55,740 nt of DNA from Caldisericales bacterium (GTDB lineage: Bacteria; Caldisericota; Caldisericia; JAAYUI01), in the NCBI GenBank assembly GCA_022707885.1, contig JAKIZT010000012.1, positions 1-55,740 on the forward strand, read 5' to 3'. Shown here one piece after another: positions 42,585-51,021 of the stretch (positions within the stretch are counted from its first letter, which is position 1; each line of letters starts with the position of its first letter). Below the pieces are notes generated by a model. It saw only the letters and a list, made by a program, of their open reading frames with translations, had not been told where the DNA came from and did no database searches. A program made the position numbers and the translations under genes.

Positions 42585-43373
42585 ATGACAATTCTACAGA
42601 TCATTAGCAATTTCATCAAAAAAACGTTTGTCATTGTTGAGCTGGAGCTGAAGAAGCTCAAGCATGATCCCTCAGAGATAATAACCAGGGCCATTCAGCC
42701 AACGCTTTGGCTTATGGTTTTTGGCCAGGTGTTCACAAGAACCCGCGCCATCCCTACAGGTGACATACCATACATTGATTTCATGGCGCCGGGAATCTTG
42801 TGCCAGAGTGTTCTTTTTATCTCAATCTTTTTTGGAATCACGATCATTTGGGAAAGGGACCTTGGCATTGTGCATAAATTTCTTGTTTCTCCTGCACCAA
42901 GGGAAGCCCTTGTTCTGGGAAAAGCCCTTTCAGCAGGATTCAGGGGGCTCTCCCAAGCTGTTATAATATTCATTCTTTCACTTCTGTTGGGTGTTGGTGT
43001 CAGCTGGAATCCCCTGGGTATTTTGGGTGTCCTCTTTGCCATTGTTGTAGGGTCTGCGTTGTTTTCAACACTTTCGCTCATCATCGCCTGCCTTGTGAAA
43101 ACAAGGGAAAGGCTCATGGGTATCGGACAACTCATAACGATGCCATTGTTCTTCGCCTCTAATGCCATCTATCCCATCCAGATGATGCCGGAATGGCTCA
43201 AATATATTGCATGGGGAAATCCTCTCACATACCTGGTTGATGCCACAAGATCAATGATGCTTGTAAAGTATCAGAGCCAATTTGGTTTGACGCTTGATTT
43301 TGCCATTCTTCTGACAGTTCTCGTTGTTTTTATTTTCATAGGTGGCAGGCTTTATCCAAAGGTGGTCAATTAG
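42585..43373 (+). CDS. ABC-2 type transporter permease
   Basis: 262 residues with six hydrophobic helices and the ABC-2 signature region PLFFASNAIYPIQMMPEWLKYIAWGNPLTYLVDATRSMM before the last helix. The gene starts four bases after the ATPase stop. The cytoplasmic N-terminal segment IVELELKKLKHDPSEIITRAIQPTLWLMVFG is the usual coupling helix. It forms the membrane half of a homodimeric exporter. Confidence 0.93.
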   Translation: MTILQIISNFIKKTFVIVELELKKLKHDPSEIITRAIQPTLWLMVFGQVFTRTRAIPTGDIPYIDFMAPGILCQSVLFISIFFGITIIWERDLGIVHKFLVSPAPREALVLGKALSAGFRGLSQAVIIFILSLLLGVGVSWNPLGILGVLFAIVVGSALFSTLSLIIACLVKTRERLMGIGQLITMPLFFASNAIYPIQMMPEWLKYIAWGNPLTYLVDATRSMMLVKYQSQFGLTLDFAILLTVLVVFIFIGGRLYPKVVN

Positions 43374-43401
43374 TCTTGGCCAGATTTCTATTATAAAGTT
43401 A

Positions 43402-43429
43402 TTGCCTCATAATCTTTTGAGAGTAAAAT
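43402..43429 (+). promoter_or_regulatory. Promoter of the kinase-STAND-TPR gene
   Basis: TTGCCT (43402-43407) and TAAAAT (43424-43429) are 16 bp apart. Only ten bases separate the -10 from the ATG and none resembles an SD, so the message has almost no leader. Confidence 0.55.
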
Positions 43430-43439
43430 TCGTAAACAG

Positions 43440-46400
43440 ATGATCATTGGCGGTCGCTATGAGCTCTTGAAGAAACTTGGCGAAGGCGGCATGGGAGAGG
43501 TTTATATGGCTTTCGACACTCATACCAAATCCCATGTTGCGATAAAATTCGCTTTTTTGGGAAGCAGGGACCCGGAATCAGAAAAAGAAAGATTCTTCCG
43601 TGAGATTGAATTTCTAAAATCGATCGACCACCCAAATATAGTAAAATTGCTGGATAGTGGGCAGGATGGTGAAAATCTTTATTATGTGATGGAGTACATC
43701 CAGGGACATGAGATAAGGGAAAGGGAGAATTTTAAAAGATTGGCTGGCCTGCTGGCCATTGTCGCAAATGCCCTTTCTGCTTTGCACCAGAAAGGTATTG
43801 TTCACGGTGATGTCAAGCCTTCAAACATCATGCTTGTGGAAAACAGGCCGGTTTTGCTGGATTTTGGTGTTGCGATCGCAAACATGCAAGGACAGTTACG
43901 AAAAGGTGGCGAGGTTTCCGGGACTGTAGGATATATGTCGCCAGAAGGCGTAATGGGGCAAAAAACAGATGGGCGCTCAGACCTGTATTCACTGGGAGCA
44001 GTTTTGTATGAACAGCTTACTGGCTGCCTTCCGTTTGGCGAGGGCCAAGTTCAAAACCAGATATTTAGAATATTGCATGAAAAACCCATCAGGCCGTCTC
44101 TCGTAAACCCAAGAGTACCAGAGGAACTCGAAGAAATCTGTCTCAAGCTCATCAACAAAGACCCTGGCTCAAGGTACCAATCTGGCAAGGAAGTTGAAGA
44201 CGTGCTGTTGTCTTTTTCAAGAGGTGTCACAGAAGAAAAATCAGCTGGGTCAGCAACAAACACCGCAAGGATTCCTCTTGTCGGAAGGGAGGAAGAAGTA
44301 TCGAAATTTAGCGATTGCCTTGACCTCCTCATGCTGGGAGAAGGAAAAACTGTCCTGGTTCAGGGTGAGAGTGGTATTGGTAAAACAAAGCTTGTTGAAG
44401 AATTCCAGATGATGGCCCTGTCCAGGAAGGTCAAATTCATACTGTGTGACGGAAAACAGGCCTGGCCTGGTACACCGGCTATTGGAAGAGTCCTGGATGA
44501 GCTCGCTGGTTATGATGTCATGGTCGACAGACCACTTGTTTCACGGTTCTCGAAACAGATAGAGTTGCTGTCTCCATTATTTTTTAAAAAGCACAATCTT
44601 GATTTTTCGGCATGCACAGATGATGGAAGAGAGCAATTCTCGGCAGTGCTTGCGAAGATATTGCTTTATGCATTTAATGGGGGTGTTGTTTTTGCATTTG
44701 ATGGCATAACCGATCCACAAACAATTGATGTGTGCAAAGAGATGATCATTGCTGCCCCAAAAGCAAAGAAGTTGCTTGTGTTCTCCGGTTTTGACCCAGA
44801 AAACATACAGCCACAGAAAACCCTTGCCTTGCCGGTGGTTTTGGATCTGAAGCCACTTGGCAGAAGTGAAATAATGAAACTCGCAGATCATCTCAAAGTG
44901 TCGCTTTCTGATGATCTTGCAGACGAGGTTTTGCGTTTTTCAAAGGGAATTCCAAAAAGTACAATTGAAATTTTAAGGCAACTTGCGATTAATCCTTCTG
45001 CTCTAAGTGACGGCATGGAAGATATGAAAAACAGTATTTCAGCTAGAAGGTTTGCAAGTGTTGGCAGAAATGCCAGGGAGATGCTTGGCGTGATTTGTCT
45101 TTTGGATAGACCGCTCCCTTCAAGAATGATTTGTGTTATTGCCAGACTTCCTGAGGATCAATTAGGAAACACAATTGATGAACTAGTTTCCAAGGGGTTT
45201 GTGCGCGAGACCCTTCTGGATGGAGAGCTTGTTGTTGAGCCGATACTTCCTGAAGTGGTGCAATTCGTAAGAGGGCATGTGCCAGTCAGGGAATTAACGG
45301 AGTTGCATAGAAGAATAGCGGAACACCTTGAGAAAACATTGAATGAGGACGGTAAAGCTGAATATCGTAAGGAGGTGGGGTCTCATTACATAGAGGCTGG
45401 CGAGTATCTTAGAGCTGCAAAATATCTCATGCCTGTTCTTCAGGAAATGCAGTCAAAATATCAGTTTGCGCTTTGCAATGACATCATAAACAAATTACTG
45501 CCGCATTTAAACAGGATAACCGACAGAGAAGTTGCCTTAAGTTTTAGCCTTAGTTGTGTAGCGCAATTTGTAAATACTGGCATGGTCCCTTTCTTAAAAG
45601 ATACCTCTGAAATGCTTGAACAGGCATTGTTGGAAGAGAACACACGAGAAAACATGAAGATCAAGTATGCCACGTGGCTTGGTCTTGCCAGAGCAAGGCT
45701 TGGCGAGTTCAATAATGCACTTGCCCACTTTGAGTTTGCCTGGGATTTTTTTACTCTGGCACCAAATGATGAGGATGGTTTTTATTTGACAAGGGCTTTC
45801 AGTGAGGTTTACATCAACTCGTCGCAATTTGAGAAAGCAAAGAAATATTGTCTTCTCAATATGAAATATGCTAAGAAGTTGAAAAATGATAACAGATTAT
45901 TCCAGTCACTTAATAATCTTGGTATTGTCCGGATGATGACAGGAGAAAATGACGAGGCAGAAAAGACATTTAGAAAGAATATCGCTCTTTCCAGGAAAGT
46001 TGGCAGCCAACTCCAGGAAGTAACATCAATGCTGAATCTTGTCGGTGTTTATAGCAACAGGAAAGAGTTTGACAAAACTATATCACTTTTGCTGGATTTA
46101 AAGGATCAAGCGAAAGATCTTGGTGACATAAACAAATTGTCCATTATTTATATCAACCTTATTAACACATACGAAAAAATCTACAGGAAAGAAGAAGCCC
46201 TCTCAATTCTTGAAGAGGCACTCAGCCAGTTGAACAAGCTTTCTTCCATTTTCAGATTGCACATACTTTATGAAAAAGCAGTCAGGATAGCCCTTGAAAT
46301 GGAGAATTTCGATTTGGCCGAACGCTTCATCGAAGATCTGCAATCCAGAGCCTTTGAGTCAGGAAATAAATTCCAGGAGGCCTTTGCGTTTGCGCTTCAG

Positions 46401-47021
46401 GGCGACATGATGTTTATAAAGAACAATCACAAAGAAGCGATTGTAAATCTCAAAATCGCAATGAACATGTTTGAGAAAGCGAAGTGGGAACACAAGGGAA
46501 TCTATTGCATGATTGCCCACAAATATGCATTTTGTGTAGCATCTGAGGGTGATATAAATGAAGCTAGAAAAATACTAAAGATTACAAGCCCAATGCTGAA
46601 GGAGATTCTGGATAAAGAAATTGCAGGTTTTTCAATCACCTTTGAAGCATGGGTTGACATGATTGAATCATTCTCAGGGAACATGGAACAAAAAGGCAGT
46701 GGCAAAGAAGGCTCAACTTTTTCAAAAGATCTGTGGAGCAGATCATACAAAAAATACCGTGAAGTGATGGATCCTCTGCTGGGAGTCGATGAATGTATGT
46801 TACCCAGACCTTATGCTGCAATGGGTTTTACACGCCTTGTGCTTGATAGAGGCAGGATCGATCCCAGATACAAAGAAATGTTCCAGGAGGATTGCAAAAG
46901 GGCCATTTTATATCTTGATGAGGCAATAATGCAGTGTCAAAAATCGAAAACCAGGCTTTATACTGGTGCCCTCACAGGCCTTCGGGAGAAGGCCCGAGAT
47001 GCCGCTTCTCAAAACGCCTGA
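43440..47021 (+). CDS. Ser/Thr protein kinase - STAND ATPase - TPR signalling protein
   Basis: 1193 residues. Residues ~7-265 are a Hanks-type kinase: GEGGMGEVY, Lys36, Glu of RFFREIEFLKSI, HGDVKPSN (Asp124, Asn129), DFG (Asp141) and APE-like MSPEGV. The HRD Arg is Gly, so it is a non-RD kinase. Residues ~280-560 form an ATPase of the STAND/MalT type with P-loop QGESGIGKTK near 308. Residues ~650-1190 are TPR-like helical pairs. This architecture is known from PknK-type regulators that sense partners through the TPR part. There is no membrane helix, so it is cytoplasmic. It follows the ABC-2 pair by about 65 bp and its 3' end overlaps the convergent yqeG by 50 bases. Confidence 0.9.
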   Translation: MIIGGRYELLKKLGEGGMGEVYMAFDTHTKSHVAIKFAFLGSRDPESEKERFFREIEFLKSIDHPNIVKLLDSGQDGENLYYVMEYIQGHEIRERENFKRLAGLLAIVANALSALHQKGIVHGDVKPSNIMLVENRPVLLDFGVAIANMQGQLRKGGEVSGTVGYMSPEGVMGQKTDGRSDLYSLGAVLYEQLTGCLPFGEGQVQNQIFRILHEKPIRPSLVNPRVPEELEEICLKLINKDPGSRYQSGKEVEDVLLSFSRGVTEEKSAGSATNTARIPLVGREEEVSKFSDCLDLLMLGEGKTVLVQGESGIGKTKLVEEFQMMALSRKVKFILCDGKQAWPGTPAIGRVLDELAGYDVMVDRPLVSRFSKQIELLSPLFFKKHNLDFSACTDDGREQFSAVLAKILLYAFNGGVVFAFDGITDPQTIDVCKEMIIAAPKAKKLLVFSGFDPENIQPQKTLALPVVLDLKPLGRSEIMKLADHLKVSLSDDLADEVLRFSKGIPKSTIEILRQLAINPSALSDGMEDMKNSISARRFASVGRNAREMLGVICLLDRPLPSRMICVIARLPEDQLGNTIDELVSKGFVRETLLDGELVVEPILPEVVQFVRGHVPVRELTELHRRIAEHLEKTLNEDGKAEYRKEVGSHYIEAGEYLRAAKYLMPVLQEMQSKYQFALCNDIINKLLPHLNRITDREVALSFSLSCVAQFVNTGMVPFLKDTSEMLEQALLEENTRENMKIKYATWLGLARARLGEFNNALAHFEFAWDFFTLAPNDEDGFYLTRAFSEVYINSSQFEKAKKYCLLNMKYAKKLKNDNRLFQSLNNLGIVRMMTGENDEAEKTFRKNIALSRKVGSQLQEVTSMLNLVGVYSNRKEFDKTISLLLDLKDQAKDLGDINKLSIIYINLINTYEKIYRKEEALSILEEALSQLNKLSSIFRLHILYEKAVRIALEMENFDLAERFIEDLQSRAFESGNKFQEAFAFALQGDMMFIKNNHKEAIVNLKIAMNMFEKAKWEHKGIYCMIAHKYAFCVASEGDINEARKILKITSPMLKEILDKEIAGFSITFEAWVDMIESFSGNMEQKGSGKEGSTFSKDLWSRSYKKYREVMDPLLGVDECMLPRPYAAMGFTRLVLDRGRIDPRYKEMFQEDCKRAILYLDEAIMQCQKSKTRLYTGALTGLREKARDAASQNA

Positions 47022-47469
47022 TCCATTTCGTCCACAAACCATCTGATTTTGGGTCGACTGGCTCGACAAGAATGGTTTTCATCCCTGCATTGTTTCCACC
47101 CCAGATGTCTGTGAAAATCTGGTCACCCACCATTACGCACTGTTTTGGACTGACTTTCATCATATGGGCAGCTTTTTTGAATCCGTAAGAAAGTGGTTTT
47201 AGTGCCGGATTGACAAAAGGAATTCCCAGCTTTTCTGACGCTCTTTTGACCCTTCCCGGCCTGCCATTCGAAACAATGCAGAGCAGGAAACCCGCCCTTT
47301 TGCATGCCTCGACCCAGGCAAGAGCATCTTTTGTGAAAGCATCAGAATCCCTTGGTGCGAGGGTATTGTCGGTGTCCAAAAAAACACTCCTTATTCCCCA
47401 GGACATCAGGAGCGAGAAGGGTATCTGGGACACCCTTTTGAAGTGTGCCTTTGGTTTAAATACGTTCAT
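46972..47469 (-). CDS. yqeG: YqeG family HAD-type phosphatase
   Basis: 165 residues. HAD motifs: I is FLDTDNTLAP (Asp nucleophile and acid), II is CIVSNGRPGR, III the Lys in NPALKPLSYGF, and IV VGDQIFTDIWGGNNAGM. The size and the DTDNT form are those of the YqeG subfamily IIIA, related to PGP phosphatases. It overlaps the small upstream gene by 14 bases and the convergent kinase gene by 50. Confidence 0.9.
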   Translation of the reverse strand: MNVFKPKAHFKRVSQIPFSLLMSWGIRSVFLDTDNTLAPRDSDAFTKDALAWVEACKRAGFLLCIVSNGRPGRVKRASEKLGIPFVNPALKPLSYGFKKAAHMMKVSPKQCVMVGDQIFTDIWGGNNAGMKTILVEPVDPKSDGLWTKWIRRFEKRHLGPSPEGL

Positions 47470-47671
47470 AAGTGAAAGAAGAGCATTGCCAGAGTTTTTC
47501 TACAAGATAAAGGAAATCTTTTTCAGCCTCCTCGGAGAACATCACTTTCATGTGTCCCTTTGGGCCAACCATATTGGTTTTGTCGACGATGCAAATGTTG
47601 TCTGCGGTGTCCAGGACGCTTTGGACGAACCAGATGTCTGGTTCGTCGATAACGAGCTCATAAGTTACCAT
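47456..47671 (-). CDS. Small DUF4911-like protein
   Basis: 71 residues from ATG 47671 (MVTYELVIDEPDIWFVQSVLD). Two beta-alpha-beta halves are suggested: IDEPDIWFVQSVLDTADNICIVDKT and GHMKVMFSEEAEKDFLYLVEKL. This pattern and size recall DUF4911, small proteins often found near RNA or tRNA-modification genes. It overlaps tsaE by seven bases and yqeG by 14. The family call is tentative; that it is a real gene is supported by its place inside the operon. Confidence 0.65.
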   Translation of the reverse strand: MVTYELVIDEPDIWFVQSVLDTADNICIVDKTNMVGPKGHMKVMFSEEAEKDFLYLVEKLWQCSSFTYERI

Positions 47672-48075
47672 CTTACAATCCTGTTTGAGCCGTCCACCTC
47701 GATGGTTATCCACTTGGCATTTTCTGGTATCAGGTCAATAAACTTGTCTGGCCACTCGATGACTTTTACGCCCGGTTTTTCCAGATAATCATAGTAACCG
47801 AGGTCTACAACCTCTTTTTCGGTTTCTATCCTGTACCAGTCAAAATGGAAAAGGGAATGCCTGCCTTTGTACTCCATGACGAGAACAAATGTTGGTGAAA
47901 CGATGTTGTCAGTGATTCCAAGACCCAGGGCAATACCCTTTACCAGTGTGGTTTTTCCGGCGCCAAGCGGGCCCTTGAGGGCATAAACTTCATTGCCCTC
48001 CATACCCTCGCCCCACCACCTTCCAAGCGCTATGAGCTCTTCCTGTGAAGGCACTACCAGTTCCGTCTTGTTCAT
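47665..48075 (-). CDS. tsaE: tRNA threonylcarbamoyladenosine biosynthesis ATPase TsaE
   Basis: 136 residues. P-loop GPLGAGKTTLVKGIA, the VSPTFVLVMEY switch, LFHFDWYRI, and VIEWPDKF with the family Glu-Trp-Pro are all present. TsaE helps the TsaBCD complex make t6A37 on tRNAs that read ANN codons. There is no SD before the ATG; a -10-like TAAATT lies 12 bases upstream, so the message is nearly leaderless. It leads the tsaE-DUF4911-yqeG operon. Confidence 0.96.
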   Translation of the reverse strand: MNKTELVVPSQEELIALGRWWGEGMEGNEVYALKGPLGAGKTTLVKGIALGLGITDNIVSPTFVLVMEYKGRHSLFHFDWYRIETEKEVVDLGYYDYLEKPGVKVIEWPDKFIDLIPENAKWITIEVDGSNRIVRW

Positions 48076-48087
48076 GGTTAAGGATAG

Positions 48088-48115
48088 AATTTACTTTATT
48101 TACAAAAAAATGCAA
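48088..48115 (-). promoter_or_regulatory. Promoter of the tsaE operon
   Basis: On the minus strand TTGCAT (48115-48110) and TAAATT (48093-48088) are 16 bp apart, leaving a leader of about six bases before tsaE. Confidence 0.4.
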
Positions 48116-48136
48116 CTTTTCGACAAATCTGGGAGC

Positions 48137-48166
48137 TTTACACGAGGCGGCAACAAGTGCTAATAT
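48137..48166 (+). promoter_or_regulatory. Promoter of the repeat-protein gene at 48193
   Basis: TTTACA (48137-48142) and TAATAT (48161-48166) are 18 bp apart, followed by AGGAGG and the ATG at 48193. Confidence 0.45.
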
Positions 48167-48192
48167 CAATCCATAAAATATCAGGAGGACAA

Positions 48193-50835
48193 ATGAAAAG
48201 ACTGCTGGTTTTTTTCCTTGCGCTAGCACTTGTGGCGCCATCTTTTGTTAAAGCTGAAGAACCCCCAATTGGGACAATGCCCTATCCAATAGACAAAGAA
48301 ATTACGGATAATACAGATCTGATTGGGTATGCGCTCTCAAAACAGAACGTCACCAGGGAAGATGCCCACATTTCAAGGGAGACGGTTGACAACCTCATCA
48401 AGAGGAGCTGTTCCGGGATAATAGCCCCGCATTTTGTCCAGTGCTGGGAAGATCCTTACTATTTCCCGCGCTTCGTAAAGAGAGTGACAACTGATCTGTC
48501 CAGGAACTGGAACGATCCGAGAAATGGCCTTGGAATCTACAATATTCTCCTGAGTTCCGAGGTAAGGACCGGCTATCTTGCGGGTGGTTTCCCCGCCTAC
48601 ATCCCGACCATGCAGGTTGACGAGAAAGACCCTATTGGCTCTGCACTGAGGGAGATGTACAGGTTTGAACCGCTTGGTGGGGCAAGGATGAGCGCAAAAT
48701 CTACGATAGTTCTTACTATTGGCAGTAAAGAAGTTCTTGTCAATGGCGAGAAGAAAGAGATGTCTGTCGAGGCTGTAATTATTAAAGGTTCTACTTTCCT
48801 TCCGCTCAGATCATTGTCAGAAATCTTTGGTTTTGAGCTTGTATACAAGAAACCTGACATAAAACTTTCAAAAGGCAACATAATTGTTGAGATGACCCTG
48901 GATAAACCCGGATATATCGTTAATGGAGAGAAGAAAATAAGCTCAACATCACCAACGCTCTATAAGGGCTCTGTGGTTGTCCCTGTAAGGATGTTTACTG
49001 AATCAATCGGAATCACGGATGTAAATTATAATGCACAAACCAAACAGTTTACGATCAGATATGATGATATTGATACGGTCATAAAAAAATCTGTTGATCA
49101 AGTAAAAGACGTCCCATTGAAGCTCCAGAAGCTGGTTGCGGAATACATGCTTTCGCACCTGTATGCCGCAAAATACCAGAAGCTTGCATTGCGCAAGCTT
49201 CCGAAAGAGCGCTTCAATGACCTCTACAATCTTGGCAGGTACCAGTTCCTCTCCGACAGAGACTACCGGAACAAGGAACTCGTAGACATGCTGAACAAAA
49301 CGTTCCCGGAGGATGCCACACAGCTCCAGGACGACATCGCACATGATTTTGATTTCAACGACCTTTATTATGGCGGAATGCCGCTTGTGATGTCCACTAT
49401 AAAGATGAAACAGTTCTTGAACGAGCCAAGGGACGAAGGCAAAAAAGACGACCAGGGCAGGGAGCTGCTTGGCCCTATCATGAACATAACAAAGTACAAG
49501 TTTGAGCTTGAAACACCATTTGGCCTCTTTGCTTTCAATGGTGGCCAGGACGACAACACCTATGATGGCAACAAGTATTTTGCAATCGTGGACTACAATG
49601 GCGATGACACCTACACTGGCCCAGCTGGCGGCACACTCCCGGGAAGACCGGTGGCATCAATTATCGACTGGAAGGGCAGTGACAAGTACACCTCGACTAA
49701 AGATGATCCTTGCTCACAAGGTTTTGGAATGCTGGGCTATGGTTTTGTAACTGACCACGAAGGGAATGACACCTACAAATCCTATGACAATTCCCAGGGT
49801 GGGTGCTTCTTTGGCATCGGTCTCCTCTGGGATGAAAGTGGCAACGATTCCTTCTCCGGAAGGAACATGAACCAGGGTGCGGCCAGCTTTGGTGTCGGCA
49901 ACCTCGTCAATATCGGTGGAAACGACTCCTATTATTGCTTCCAGGTTGGACAGGCATTCGGTTTTTCTGGCGGGTGCGGCGTTCTTGTCGATACTGACGG
50001 TGATGACAGGTATGTTGGCGAACCAGGCAAGTCTAACCCAAAAGATAATCTCATCAATCCGGCAACAGGTGGCCACGACAACAACCGCAACTACAGCTTT
50101 GTCCAGGGTGCCGGGTGGGGCAGAAGGGGCGACATGTCTGATGGCCATGGCTGGGGTGGTGGAGTCGGTGTCCTCGTTGATGTGACTGGCGATGACTGGT
50201 ACGAGTGTGGGGTTTATGGCCAGGCAACCGGCTACTGGTTTGGTACTGGCATCCTCAACGATCTCGAGGGTGATGACCACTATGAGGGTAGTTTCTTTGT
50301 CCAGAGCGGGACTGCGCACATGGGCCTGACCGAGTTAATTGATGACAAGGGAAACGACACCTACAAGGTGTGGAAAGCCATCTCCCAGGGTGGTGCCCAT
50401 GATTTCTCGGTTTCGTGGTTCATAGACAAGGAAGGCAACGACAATTACCTGTGCTATGAGGAAGAGAACGGCCAGAAAACTTCAGGCGGAGTTATGATTG
50501 GTGCTGCAATCACAAATTCACTCGGACTGCACGTCGACATGGCTGGCGATGACAAATATGAGCTGGTCAATTCGTCGACTCTCGGCTACTGCCTTATGAG
50601 GACTGGCGCTGTTCCGGACAACTACAGATACGAGGAGTGGACGCTGGGGCTCATGATAGACAGAGGTGGCGACGACACCTACACAAGAACGCTTGAGCCA
50701 AATGTTCCGGATGGCTGGCCAGTTCCGGCAAACAACTCTGTCTGGCGCGAGGTGACGCAACCAGGCAACCCTGCAAAGTCTCTAGGGTTTGGCCTTGATG
50801 TCGAGAAAGGCATTGTGCCAGAGGCGCAGTGGTAG
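48193..50835 (+). CDS. Exported protein with stalk domain and ~12 DxxG[ND]DxY repeats
   Basis: 880 residues from ATG 48193, with AGGAGG upstream. A signal peptide covers residues 1-23. Residues ~165-300 form a Cu-amine-oxidase-N-terminal (stalk) domain with two strand sets, TFLPLRSLSEIFGFEL and SVVVPVRMFTESIGITDV. Residues ~310-440 are helical. From ~460 to ~860 come about twelve units of roughly 26 residues, each built as G-x-L-x-D-x-x-G-[ND]-D-x-Y followed by a variable loop with QG (for example GVLVDVTGDDWYECGVYGQ). The Asp-rich turn suggests calcium binding in a beta-solenoid, but the pattern differs from RTX nonapeptides. A surface structural or adhesive role is inferred. Confidence 0.82.
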   Translation: MKRLLVFFLALALVAPSFVKAEEPPIGTMPYPIDKEITDNTDLIGYALSKQNVTREDAHISRETVDNLIKRSCSGIIAPHFVQCWEDPYYFPRFVKRVTTDLSRNWNDPRNGLGIYNILLSSEVRTGYLAGGFPAYIPTMQVDEKDPIGSALREMYRFEPLGGARMSAKSTIVLTIGSKEVLVNGEKKEMSVEAVIIKGSTFLPLRSLSEIFGFELVYKKPDIKLSKGNIIVEMTLDKPGYIVNGEKKISSTSPTLYKGSVVVPVRMFTESIGITDVNYNAQTKQFTIRYDDIDTVIKKSVDQVKDVPLKLQKLVAEYMLSHLYAAKYQKLALRKLPKERFNDLYNLGRYQFLSDRDYRNKELVDMLNKTFPEDATQLQDDIAHDFDFNDLYYGGMPLVMSTIKMKQFLNEPRDEGKKDDQGRELLGPIMNITKYKFELETPFGLFAFNGGQDDNTYDGNKYFAIVDYNGDDTYTGPAGGTLPGRPVASIIDWKGSDKYTSTKDDPCSQGFGMLGYGFVTDHEGNDTYKSYDNSQGGCFFGIGLLWDESGNDSFSGRNMNQGAASFGVGNLVNIGGNDSYYCFQVGQAFGFSGGCGVLVDTDGDDRYVGEPGKSNPKDNLINPATGGHDNNRNYSFVQGAGWGRRGDMSDGHGWGGGVGVLVDVTGDDWYECGVYGQATGYWFGTGILNDLEGDDHYEGSFFVQSGTAHMGLTELIDDKGNDTYKVWKAISQGGAHDFSVSWFIDKEGNDNYLCYEEENGQKTSGGVMIGAAITNSLGLHVDMAGDDKYELVNSSTLGYCLMRTGAVPDNYRYEEWTLGLMIDRGGDDTYTRTLEPNVPDGWPVPANNSVWREVTQPGNPAKSLGFGLDVEKGIVPEAQW

Positions 50836-50867
50836 GAACTGTCTGAGTTTTACATGGTCAAAACATG

Positions 50868-50900
50868 GGCCGGCCTGAAAGGGCCGGCCTTTTATTATTT
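50868..50900 (+). terminator. Terminator after the repeat-protein gene
   Basis: Two copies of the self-complementary GGCCGGCC, at 50868-50875 and 50882-50889, pair across loop TGAAAG and are followed by TTTTATTATTTT. Confidence 0.85.
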
Positions 50901-51021
50901 TAGCTAGTTTGGAATTATATTTGGAAGAAAGGCATTGTGCATTTTTTATCTGTAGATAAGCTTGTCCTTGTATCGCTGTTTTAGAAGCTTTTTTAAGAGA
51001 AGGTTTGATTGAGGGAGAGAA

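Noticed and set aside
50868..50889. Two GGCCGGCC sites as a recombination or restriction feature
   Set aside because: The position just after a stop codon, the pairing and the following T tract fit a terminator.
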